Source: Chytridium lagenaria (Eukaryota; Chytridiomycota; Chytridiomycetes; Chytridiales; Chytridiaceae). From it: DNA of 64,000 bases. The position numbers and the translations under genes are program-made. The stretch covers positions 1 to 64,000 of the forward strand of contig JAHLKC010000018.1 in the NCBI GenBank assembly GCA_025449115.1, in the 5' to 3' direction. The first letter of the stretch is position 1. Every line of letters begins with the position of its first letter. Below are positions 51,601-60,262 of this stretch, piece by piece. The notes beneath the pieces were generated by a model. The model saw only the letters and a program-made list of their open reading frames with translations, was not told where the DNA came from and searched no databases.

Positions 51601-52258
51601 CTTGGCACTTTGACGGAAAGACAGGTCACTCCAAAGTAACTCCAGTTGAGTCATGCCGGCCATAGCACGGTCCAGAGGTGGAAGATTGGGTGAAGAGATG
51701 ACGATGGTGGAAGTGGAGGGTGTTTTTGCAAAGAGGTTTAGCAGTGGAGGTGGGGTGTGCAAAATAGAATGAAGGTTGAATGGGAGAGGTATGCGCTGCA
51801 GTTTTCCCGGTCCTCACAGATCTTGGTGGGAGTGATCGAGGCCGTTTTGGTAGATGTGAATGCGTTCTTCTGCGAGGAGGTGAGTCTGGGTGGCTGAGGT
51901 GTTCTAAGATGGGACCTCCTTTGGGAGGACCTCCGTCAAGGGAATATATAGAATCTGGAGTCTCCGAACGTTTAGGAAGGTCATTTATGAGGTCAATTGG
52001 TGCATTGAGGTTTAAGGTGCTATTCCGGGGAGTTGAAAAAAATAAGTTGGGTGATGGTTCTGTGGAGTCATGATGTTGCAAGTCATCTATCAAGGGATCG
52101 GAGTGAGGCGGAAAGTATCCAGAAGTCCAAGAACGTCGACGAGGATGGGCTGGACGGGATCTGGAGGCCCAAAAGCTATACTCTCTATCGATCCTAGGAT
52201 CGAGACCCCCTGCACCTCCAGCCCCGACAGGGCTATTGGTGATGGAGGGCTCCCGCAT
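48640..52258 (-). CDS. ASE1: ASE1/PRC1/MAP65 microtubule bundling protein
   Basis: A gene of about ten exons. The N-terminus (52258) is a Ser/Pro-rich leader (MREPSITNSPVGAGGAGG) containing SIYSLDGG and SPPRRR motifs. Then come coiled-coil exons: LELLWSDLSFRQ, LLNERKRMLEDLTERS, IGFPLKTSKEELSSFL, LSRSCIAELEERRDYGRNRL, IELFWVQLDVPEEQRFPISV, and SDPDRLFKASFRLLEEEKFR followed by KMETTLRGLVQEFE and AEKYPFFFEGRRWIQT. These last blocks correspond to the dimerisation and spectrin-like microtubule-binding regions of PRC1/Ase1, which cross-links antiparallel midzone microtubules. The Ser-rich tail (SRSSASNASSNSLGARS) fits regulation by phosphorylation. The 3' exons (49440-48640) run through VSFRFADPAGTSQL and GYTCEFDPETDVVCRR; whether these belong to ASE1 or to a separate short gene is uncertain. 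Several frame breaks. Confidence 0.7.
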
Positions 52259-52328
52259 GATCAAAACATGAAAGTTTGAAGGCCTTGTACGAAAAAAAAT
52301 ATAAATTTAAGTAGTTGGGCTGGATAGA
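52259..52328. promoter_or_regulatory. Divergent promoter, ASE1/TAF10
   Basis: The ASE1 (minus) and TAF10 (plus) start codons are 70 bp apart, so the upstream regions must be shared. No TATA element is visible. Confidence 0.4.
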
Positions 52329-53497
52329 ATGGCATCCTCCTCCGCTCATGAGCAGCAACCTGGCTATGGAAACTCTGCATTATCATCGTCATTTTCAGAG
52401 CAAGATAACAGACTGAACGGCAACTCTGGGAATCAACCGGGGAATATGTCGCTGGACGCTTCAAACGACAATGAGGAAGAGGAGGAAGAGGAGGAGGAGG
52501 AAGGTGTGGATGAACGAGGAGAACGACAGCAGCAGGCTGACGTCGAAGAAGAAGAAGAGGATGACGAGGAGGAAGAGCCTGAGGAACACCCTCAGAAGAA
52601 GCGCCAAAAAACAAAGAAGGAGAGGGAGGATGAGAGGAAGGAGAAGGGGCTGGGCGAAGTACTGTTGATGATGGATGAATACTGTCCGATTGTAAGTTTG
52701 TATTATTGTCCTTTAGACCTGGGCTTCTTGGGCTTCGCGGCATTATTGCTTTTGCATCGGATGCACGTTTCTCTTACCCCGCTCATCTTATTCTGTATAC
52801 TAATGGACGCGGGCACACAACAGATACCCGATGCTGTCACAGACTATTACCTCGCAAGGGCAGGATTTGAATGTGATGATGTTCGAGTGTAGGTTTCATG
52901 TATTTATCTAGGCTTTGGCGTTTGTCCTCTTCGGGGGTGGAGGCATTACTATGCCTATCCCATTAACGTCACAGGGCGTTATTGTCTGCAGACAGTGACG
53001 CCCTCGGTAGACTTTCTTCGAAACCTCGCCGCGAGGCTCTAATTTATCACATTTTTGCTTTACACAGGAAACGGTTACTCGCACTTGCGGCACAAAAATT
53101 CATCGCAGATATCGCCTCTGACGCCTACCAACACTGCAAGATCAGGCAGCAGGCAGTTCAGGGTAAAGAAAAGAAAAGTACCAAGGTATGAAATTGGTTG
53201 AAGTCCCTTTATTTGGCACATCTCATTTTCACGGAGGTGATTTGCTTCCCACGGTTGATTTCGCCGTAATTGCCGCATTGCGAGGATTATGTCATTAGTA
53301 GAATGTCTCTCTTTCATTGTTACTCTCTCACACAGACCCAATGGCGTTATGGCTATGGAAACGAAACCCACTTTACTAACGGCATGTCACCTCAAATTAA
53401 TTTGATGAAACAGAAAACGGTGTTGACGGTTGATGACCTCTCAGGGGCACTTGCGGAACACGGAATCAACGTCAAGAAGCCAGAGTATTTTATGTGA
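52329..53497 (+). CDS. TAF10: TFIID/SAGA subunit TAF10
   Basis: Four exons: 52329-52691, 52824-52888, 53068-53185 and 53336-53497, all phase-consistent. The N-terminus is acidic (long Glu run, then QKKRQKTKKEREDERKEKG). The histone-fold domain follows: LMMDEYCPI-IPDAVTDYYLARAGFECDD, RVKRLLALAAQKFIADIASD and AYQHCKIRQQAV, then TVLTVDDLSGALAEHGINVK-KPEYFM at the C-terminus. The KPEYF ending is diagnostic for TAF10, which pairs with TAF3/TAF8 in TFIID and SPT7 in SAGA. No frameshift is needed. Confidence 0.95.
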
Positions 53498-53664
53498 GAG
53501 GGGAGGGGCGTTTGTTTACTTTTTAATGTACTTTTGTAAATTGCGTTTCAAGTTTGTTGGGAAATTAAAAGAAATTTAAAATTATGTATTAAATTATATA
53601 CAATACATTTCGGTTTCAGATGAAGCCCCGTCCGCCTCTTCACAGAAGAAGAACAGGTGTTTTG

Positions 53665-53673
53665 TATAAAAAG
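53665..53673 (+). promoter_or_regulatory. TATA box of secreted-protein gene A
   Basis: TATAAAAAG lies 96 bp before the ATG at 53761, followed by a pyrimidine-rich leader. Confidence 0.55.
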
Positions 53674-53760
53674 AACGTGAGCTTTACATCTCCACCCTTT
53701 ATTACCCTTTCCTTTCCCTGTGTATACTTCTTTCTCACATACCAAAAAGCAATAGCAACC

Positions 53761-55074
53761 ATGCGTCTCTCACTCCTCCTTACCATTGTGCTTTACTCTA
53801 CCGCGACCTACGTCGCCGCAGCACCTTTCAGCAATCTTGAGGCACGTGCTCCCAGACGCAGTGCGGGACGATGTCATGAAGATGGAAACTGCCAATATGA
53901 ATATTGGAGCTCCACCTCCGACCATTGGTGACGCGGACGCCCAATCTCAAGAAGACTCGATAGGAGACGCTGACATCGACGATGAAGATGATGGAGAAGT
54001 TGCTTCTTCAAATTTCCTTGGTGGCATTTTAGGCGGGGTACGTAGTGTCATTACTTTTAACTTTGATTTTTATTTATTCATCGCTTGAATTTCCTAATAG
54101 TTTTCGTTCGTGTTTGACAGGGAGGCGGAAAGGCAGGTGGTATCTTAAGTGGCGTTTTGGGAGCAGTAGGTGCTGCGAGGGCTGCTGGTGGTGGTGGTGC
54201 TGGCGGTGCTGGCGGTGCTGGCGGTGCTGCTGGCGGACTTGGGGTGGCCAAGGGCATAGTTGACGCTGTGTTTGGGGCAGGTGTGGCTGGCGGACCAGAC
54301 GGCAAAGCTGCGGGTATTGTTGATGCTGTTCTTGGAGCCGTTGGAGGAGCTGTAGGCGGTGATGCCCCTCCTCCTCCTCCCCCTCCAGCTGATGAGGCAA
54401 CTCCCCCGCCTCCAGCTGACGAGGCTGCACCTCCTGAAGGTGAAGAGGCTCAAGCTGAGAACGACGCTGACCAAGATATTGGCGATGCTGAAGACGACGT
54501 AGAGGATACGGGTGACGCCAATGTCGAGGAGACCGGGGACGATGCGTCTCCTTCCCCTAGCGTTACTGACGAGAAGAATTCGCCCTCAGCAGCTCCTCCA
54601 GTCGTTGAAGAAGTCAACAGTCCTCCTCAAACTGGCGATGAGGTCGTACAGGCTCCTCCAAACGTTGACGAAGCCGTACAACCACCTGCTCCATCTGTTG
54701 ATGAGGCCGTGCAAGCTCCTGTTCCGAATGTTGACGAGGCAGTACAAACTCCTCCTCCAGCCGTGGAACAGACTGTCGAACCTCCCGCCAATACCCCTGC
54801 TCCTTCTCCTCCTCCTCCTCCTGCCACAGGAAATCAGGGTGGTAAAGACGCACAGAAAGCAGCGAAGAAGGCAGCAAAGGCAGCAGCAAAGTCTGCGGCT
54901 AAGGCAGCAGGAAAGGCAAAGGGGAGGGGAAAGGCAGCAGGAAAGGGAGATGCAAAGGCAAACGCAGCAGGGAAAGGTGCCAAAGCGAAAGGGGCTAAAG
55001 CAGCAGCTGCAAAAGGTGGCAATGGCGCAGCGAGGCGTGCTAAAGCCAAGGGAGCTGCTGCGGGTAATGCTTGA
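53761..55074 (+). CDS. Secreted Ala/Pro-rich protein with histone-H1-like tail (A)
   Basis: Exon 1 53761-54037, exon 2 54121-55074. The signal peptide MRLSLLLTIVLYSTATYVAA is followed by EAR and a one-base frame change near 53850 (one C too many or two missing). The body has Gly/Ala-rich helices (GGILSGVLGAVGAARAAGGGG, KGIVDAVFGAGVAGG), poly-Pro/Ala-Asp-Glu segments (PPPPPPPADEATP), an acidic stretch (DAEDDVEDTGDANVEE), four approximate 13-residue repeats NVDEAVQxPxP, and a Lys/Ala-rich tail (KAAKKAAKAAAKSAAKAAGK and on). The tail looks like histone H1, but the signal peptide argues for secretion. No enzymatic domain. Possibly an adhesive or matrix protein. Confidence 0.65.
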
Positions 55075-55581
55075 GTAAGATTAACACCGATTGCAATAAC
55101 GGAGCCCTTATTCTGATGCCTTTAATGACTTTGTCATTTTTATTGTACATGATTAAAAATGTGATGACCCTTTCAATGATAAGAACCATTTCTAAGATAT
55201 CGTCTTAGAATGAACAGTATTTACATGGCTGTATTTTTGTCCTTATCTTTTTTCGTAAGTTATTCTTTATTGCATCCAGATAGATTTCTTTACTAAGTGC
55301 TTCCCACAAGTTAAGGATTGTCGGACAGTAGACGTCAAAATAAAAAGCTTGGACCCTGTCCGCAGAGGATAGACATGTGGCGTTTTTGGTAAAACCAACA
55401 AACAAAACTGGAAAGGTGGGACTGCGGCTTTGTACGACTCTAATTTGGGTAACAATATACATTAGGTATTTATTGGTGTGAGAGTGATCCATCTTCCCTA
55501 TTACTTCCTTCCTTCCTTCCTTCCTTCCTCTACAATTCACGTACACCACCACCACCACCAACACCATCACTATAACTGACA
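55075..55581. other. Intergenic / promoter of secreted gene B
   Basis: Non-coding. Contains a TTCC simple repeat (55500-55530) and CACCAC repeats just before the next ATG. Confidence 0.5.
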
Positions 55582-57285
55582 ATGAGACTCTCTATCTCTC
55601 TCCTCGCTCTATACATTGCATGCATCGCCTCCTCATCATCAGTAATCGCTGTGCCAAGAAGGAGCATCGAGAATGCACAATCCCCTCCAGCTTTGGCACC
55701 CGTTGTGGAGGCTGAGGACATCGCCCCCTCCATACCCGCATCAGCATCTCTCGACGCAACTGACTTTTCTGACATCCAAGATACCATCGAAGCTTTGTAT
55801 CCTGGAAACAAGCAGTCAGCGTCTTCTGGTTCTGTCGTCACATCAACCAGCTTGATCAATTCTGCCTCTTCTGCCGTCGACGTGAATCCTGCTGTCTCTG
55901 CCTCAAAGTCTGTCTCCGTTCCTCTCGACGCCACGGACTTTGCCGACATACAAAACACCATTGATGCCGTGTACCCGGGAAATCAACAGGAAAAGTCATC
56001 AGCAGAGATAGTAGCTCCAGTCGTGGTGTCCGCCAGCAGCTTAAGCAAATCGGCACCTCCTGCTGCTGGTGATAATGTCGCCATCGCTGCATCCAAATTT
56101 CCGTCCGTATCTCTCGACGCGGTTGACTTTGCGGATATTCAGAACACCATCGAAGCTGTCTACCCCGGAAATAAGCCCGTTGCTGTCGTAGAAACTTCCT
56201 CCCCTCCAGTAGCTGCGTCTTTGATTAAATCAACACCTTCTCTGTCTGCCGGTGGCGTGAAAGAAGCAAGCTCCCCAGCTCCCATCGGTCTGCAGGATTA
56301 TTCTCAGCAACTCGCCGCCGACTGGAAGACCATAAGATCCGCCATCACAGCCATTCGCAAAGCCTCCTCTACTGGTTTAATCAGTGCTGAAACTGCCCTC
56401 AATGCTCTTGCCGACATCACTGAACAAGTCTCACTTCTTGAAGAGAACGCTGCCTCCCTCGTTTCCTCAACCGAAGTCAACGCTGACGAAAACGTTCTTC
56501 AAAATGTCCGTGCAGGTCTTGGTTGGATCAACGGCGTCACAGAGAAAACCGCAAAAGAGCTAACAAAGCTCAAGCTCGTTCCTGCCGATACCAGTTCTGG
56601 AAACAACTTATTGGGTGGGTTCAAAAACCCGCTCGACATCATCAAGAAGAGTGTTGATGCCGTACGCAACATTGGACAGAAAGTTAACGCCGCCATTGCC
56701 AAGCCCGAGGTTAAGCGCGCTGCCAACGGTGTAGCAAACGTTGCGGAGACTGTGGCGTCTATTTCTGATGTTGTTGGCAATATTCTTGGTGTCGTGAGCC
56801 TAATCCCCGGCACTCAAGCTGTGACGGTACCCGCCACTGGTATTGTGGCTGCAGTCGGTCAAATCGCTCGCGTCGTTGATGGCATTGCCAAAGGTGTCTC
56901 TGATGCGAGCGATAAAGCAGCTGCTTCTCAAACGAATGATGTTGCTGCACCTCCCGTTGAGTCGACACCGGTGATTGCCGACGTGGAAGCCGAGGCTACC
57001 GCTGGTTCTATTCCGGACTCCACTAACTTAGAGTCTGGTGCAACCGTCTCAGCCGAAACTCCCGTCACACCTGTCCCCGCTGCCAACAACGGCGATGTCA
57101 CGCCCTCTGTTTATAACACCGTCGTTCCTGATCCCACTGATCCGGAATCTGGAGTTGTCGCCCCCGTCGTCGCATCTCCTTCTCCCTCCCCCAAGAACAA
57201 GAAGAGAAAGGGTCCCAAAAGGTCCAAGGAGAGCAAGACCTTTACTACTAGTGCTGCCCAGCCCAACCCGACTGCATTCGCGTAG
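55582..57285 (+). CDS. Secreted protein with triplicated LDATDF..YPGN motif (B)
   Basis: One intronless 567-residue frame. The signal peptide is MRLSISLLALYIACIASSSS. Three repeats at residues about 57-76, 115-134 and 178-197 follow the consensus LDAxDFxDIQxTIxAxYPGN, separated by about 40-residue Ser/Ala/Val linkers. Residues 240-445 are helical (LQDYSQQLAADWKTIRSAIT, EKTAKELTKLKLVP, ISDVVGNILGVVSLIPGTQA). The C-terminus is Pro/Val-rich, ending with a basic KNKKRKGPKRSKESK. Part of residues 392-438 resembles the C-terminal domain of gene C. I do not recognise the family. Extracellular, matrix or spore-coat-type function is possible. Confidence 0.8.
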   Translation: MRLSISLLALYIACIASSSSVIAVPRRSIENAQSPPALAPVVEAEDIAPSIPASASLDATDFSDIQDTIEALYPGNKQSASSGSVVTSTSLINSASSAVDVNPAVSASKSVSVPLDATDFADIQNTIDAVYPGNQQEKSSAEIVAPVVVSASSLSKSAPPAAGDNVAIAASKFPSVSLDAVDFADIQNTIEAVYPGNKPVAVVETSSPPVAASLIKSTPSLSAGGVKEASSPAPIGLQDYSQQLAADWKTIRSAITAIRKASSTGLISAETALNALADITEQVSLLEENAASLVSSTEVNADENVLQNVRAGLGWINGVTEKTAKELTKLKLVPADTSSGNNLLGGFKNPLDIIKKSVDAVRNIGQKVNAAIAKPEVKRAANGVANVAETVASISDVVGNILGVVSLIPGTQAVTVPATGIVAAVGQIARVVDGIAKGVSDASDKAAASQTNDVAAPPVESTPVIADVEAEATAGSIPDSTNLESGATVSAETPVTPVPAANNGDVTPSVYNTVVPDPTDPESGVVAPVVASPSPSPKNKKRKGPKRSKESKTFTTSAAQPNPTAFA

Positions 57286-58056
57286 ATAATATTTTCTTTT
57301 TTCTTCGACGGAGGGTGTACATAATGACTTTACGAACACTAAATATTTTCTTATATGGTCTACTGTATCAATCTGCATATCAATGTTTTCTTTCTGTTGC
57401 TTTGCGTGTTCCAGCCCCATTCTTTACACCATGTTTTTCCTGTCTCCCCATTGCTATTCCCATTTTCTTAAAGGTGTTTTCGCCAGTTCAAAAGACTTTT
57501 TAGAAAAAGAATAAACAACATTACGTCCGAATGCATCATAAATACTCGCGTCATCTTCATATTTAAATTAGCATTGGACCAACCAAAAATAGTCGTGCCG
57601 TTTGTACGTGTTGCCGTTTAAAACAAAAACAAAACGCCAATAAATACAGTCGGACCCTAGTTACCGCGACTTCTCTCGCAATCATCACTCCTTCTTCATT
57701 CAGAATGTTTCGATTAAGATTTGGTAAGGATCATCTTCATTTTTCGTTTCAGGTTTACGACGATGATTGTGAAGGGGTTTGGAATTGAAAAAGCATCTCA
57801 TTTTACGTTTCAGTTCAAGGTTTTGCTTCAACAAGTGTTGAGTTGAACCAATTACACTGTCGATACCTTACGTTTGGGTGCCGGTTTGAGCGGCCATCAC
57901 GGAGGAAACAGCTTTTTTTATTTGTGGCTGTCAAAGCGCAGACAACGTCAATGCCTGCATATACCCAAGTGTTGGCTATAAAAGCCTTTCACAATCCGTG
58001 TTTTTACCAGCATCAACAATCAACTCCCCTCTCCATCTTCACCACTTCTTCTCAAC
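57286..58056 (+). other. Intergenic region / upstream region of gene C
   Basis: The 3' flank of gene B (57286-57499) contains nothing recognised. From about 57500 it is duplicated at about 63358 upstream of gene D; see the repeat entry. Confidence 0.5.
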
Positions 58057-58141
58057 ATGCGGATTACGGCCCTCCTTTCCCTTGCCTTTGCTCTTCAAGC
58101 TGCATCCCTCCCTCTGTACTTGCAGCAGGACCAAGTCAACC
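57500..58141 (+). repeat. Duplicated promoter plus signal-peptide segment (copy 1)
   Basis: Similar to 63358-64000, offset about 5,859 bp, with scattered substitutions as well as indels, so it is an older duplication. It covers a conserved upstream block, the TATA box and the first codons of genes C and D. Confidence 0.9.
57977..57984 (+). promoter_or_regulatory. TATA box of gene C
   Basis: TATAAAAG lies 80 bp before the ATG at 58057. It is conserved in the duplicate at 63834-63841. Confidence 0.7.
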
Positions 58142-59791
58142 TTGAAGCCGCGCAGTCGCTCGCACACCCACTGGCCAAAACATACCTCCTCCCGCAGCCT
58201 CATCTCCCCAGACCCTCCAAACCTGCCAAAAACACCGTCATCATTCCCGCAACCCCTCCAACCCCAGCAGCCCTCAAAACAAAACCCCCCTCCCCAAGCC
58301 CACATGCCAGCCCCTTACCGCGACTACCAGACAATCATGTACGAACGCTACGTCGCCACAAATGGCCGCAACATGCCCGTCATGACCCCCGCTCAAGCCT
58401 CAAAAGACCTCTCTGTCTCAATGTCGCAAATCCAAGCAGGTATCGCCAAGATCCGTGCCGCTGCATCCACTTCCGCCTCCGCCTCGGGGCCTGACTTTCC
58501 AAATCGACGAACGTTGCGGTGCGGGCTTATGCTGATGTCACGTAAATCGGGAGCCATCCAAAACTCTGCCAACGCCATCCTCAAAGTCGCTGAAACAGCA
58601 AAAGCCGCCGACAAGGTCGTTGCCGTCGCGGGAAACGTTGGGAAGGCTGCAAAAACCGCGAGCGTCAATGTGAAGAAGGCTGGAAAGGTGTCTGTCGCTA
58701 CAGCGTCTGGAATGGCCTCAAAAGCGTTCCTCAAGTTTGACAGGATGGCCAAGAAGTTTGGGATGGGAGCGGTGAAAGATATTGTTGGAGCCGCAGGGAA
58801 AGTTGTCAAGACTGCTGCTTCTGCCGCGTCTAAGGTGATCGGAGCTTCAGCTGATGCTGCGACCAAGATCACGGGAGCTGCTGTGGATGGGGTCGTTCAG
58901 GTTGCGGGAGCGTCAGTGGAGGCCGCGACAAAGGCTATTGGCGTAGCTGCGGATACTGCTGGGGCTGTTGTTGGTGTTGCGGCTGATGTGGCTTCTGAAG
59001 CCATCGGGGTTGCCGCGGATACTGCTGGGACTGTTGGTGTTGCGGCAGACGTAGCCACGGGCGCTATCGGGGTTGCCGCGGATACTGCCGGGACTGTTGT
59101 TGGTGTTGCAGCTGACGTAGCCACGGGCGCTATCGGAGTTGCAGCAGATACTGCAGAAGTCGCTGTTGGAGTTGCATCAGATGTGGCTGTGGGTGCTGCA
59201 GAAGTGGCCGTGGGAGCCGCGACGATGTGCTGAAGGCTGGTGTTGATGCAGCTGTCACAGTTGGTGGCGCCTCAGTGGATGCGCTGCTCAAGTTGCGGGC
59301 GCCTCTGTGGATGCCGCTGTTACTCTCGCCGGCGCTGGTTCGGACGCCGCGACTCAAGTGATTAATGCAAGTGCGGATGGAGCGACTCAAGTGATCGACG
59401 CGAGTGGCGACGGAGTTGCTCAAGTGATTGATGCGAGTGCCGATGGAGTGACTCAAGTTCTTCTCAGCGCGAGATCTGACGCGTCCAGTGCTACTGCCCC
59501 CCTCGGTGCTAAGACTCCAGTTGTTGAAGAGGCGCTGAAGATTGCTCAGCAAGTTGTGATTGGGGCCGGAAACCTTGATTTGAGCGTCACAGAGGCAGCT
59601 GGTGGTATTGCAGACGTGGCTTCTGCCGTCGTTGCCATGGCTGAGATAGCGCAAAAGGTGATTAACTTTGTTGGGCTTATCCCGGGAAGCGAAAAGATCA
59701 CCATCCCATCCACTCTTATGGTGTGGGTGTCAAGGAGGTTGCGAAGATTGTTGACACCCTGGCTTCTTCCATTTCTGAGGTCTCAGCTTAA
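58057..59791 (+). CDS. Secreted Ala-rich 11-residue-repeat protein (C)
   Basis: The signal peptide MRITALLSLAFALQAASLPL is followed by a Pro-rich linker. After a frame change near 58290 comes YRDYQTIMYERYVATNGRNM, then Ala/Lys/Val helices. From about 58830 to 59480 there are about 18 tandem 11-residue units with a pattern close to GVAADTAGTVV / GVAADVATGAI / QVAGASVDAAV. The phase is kept across small frame breaks near 59230 and 59290, where added bases restore the repeat. The C-terminal domain (AQKVINFVGLIPGSEKITI, then VKEVAKIVDTLASSISEVSA after another shift near 59720) resembles gene B. 11-residue Ala/Thr/Val repeats occur in LEA proteins, synucleins, perilipin-type lipid-binding helices and type I antifreeze proteins; which of these (if any) applies is unknown. 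Confidence 0.7.
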
Positions 59792-60262
59792 ACCTCGCAC
59801 TATTCTTTTATTTTATTTACATGTTTATTAATCTCACGTTTTTTTTTTAAGTCTTTTCTATCTTATCCTTTACTTTCTTTACATGTTCATTAATATCGAG
59901 AGTTTGTGAATACTTTTCCCTTTCTTTTCTTTTCTTACTTTATGTATATATTTCCTGCATTTCACACCCTCTGACTTTCTCGGTTTTCTACCGTCACATT
60001 GTACCATATCTGTTGTTCATACTCTTTCATTTCTCATAAGAACTTTTTAATATGCTTCAACCGCGCAAATAATACTACATTTTTGCTATTACGCAAAGCA
60101 TTTCCTGAGCGATTTTAAAAAGTTTTATTAGGTGGTAGGATCTGAGATCGGGAAATCACGTAAATCGTTTTGGGTGTCTGTTTTCACTGAAGCCTTTCTA
60201 CAAGGCTCGAGAAACGAAGCAATATGAAGGTGTGATCTTTCCTCCGCATTCATCAAATCCTC
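59792..60262. other. Intergenic, nothing recognised
   Basis: AT-rich with T runs after the stop of gene C. No gene seen. Confidence 0.5.

Noticed and set aside
52261..52743. 160-codon minus-strand frame opposite TAF10
   Set aside because: Antisense of the acidic TAF10 N-terminus.
58393..59124. Minus-strand Ala/Thr-rich frames opposite gene C
   Set aside because: Codon-bias mirror of the 11-residue repeats; the plus strand has signal peptide, TATA box and phase.
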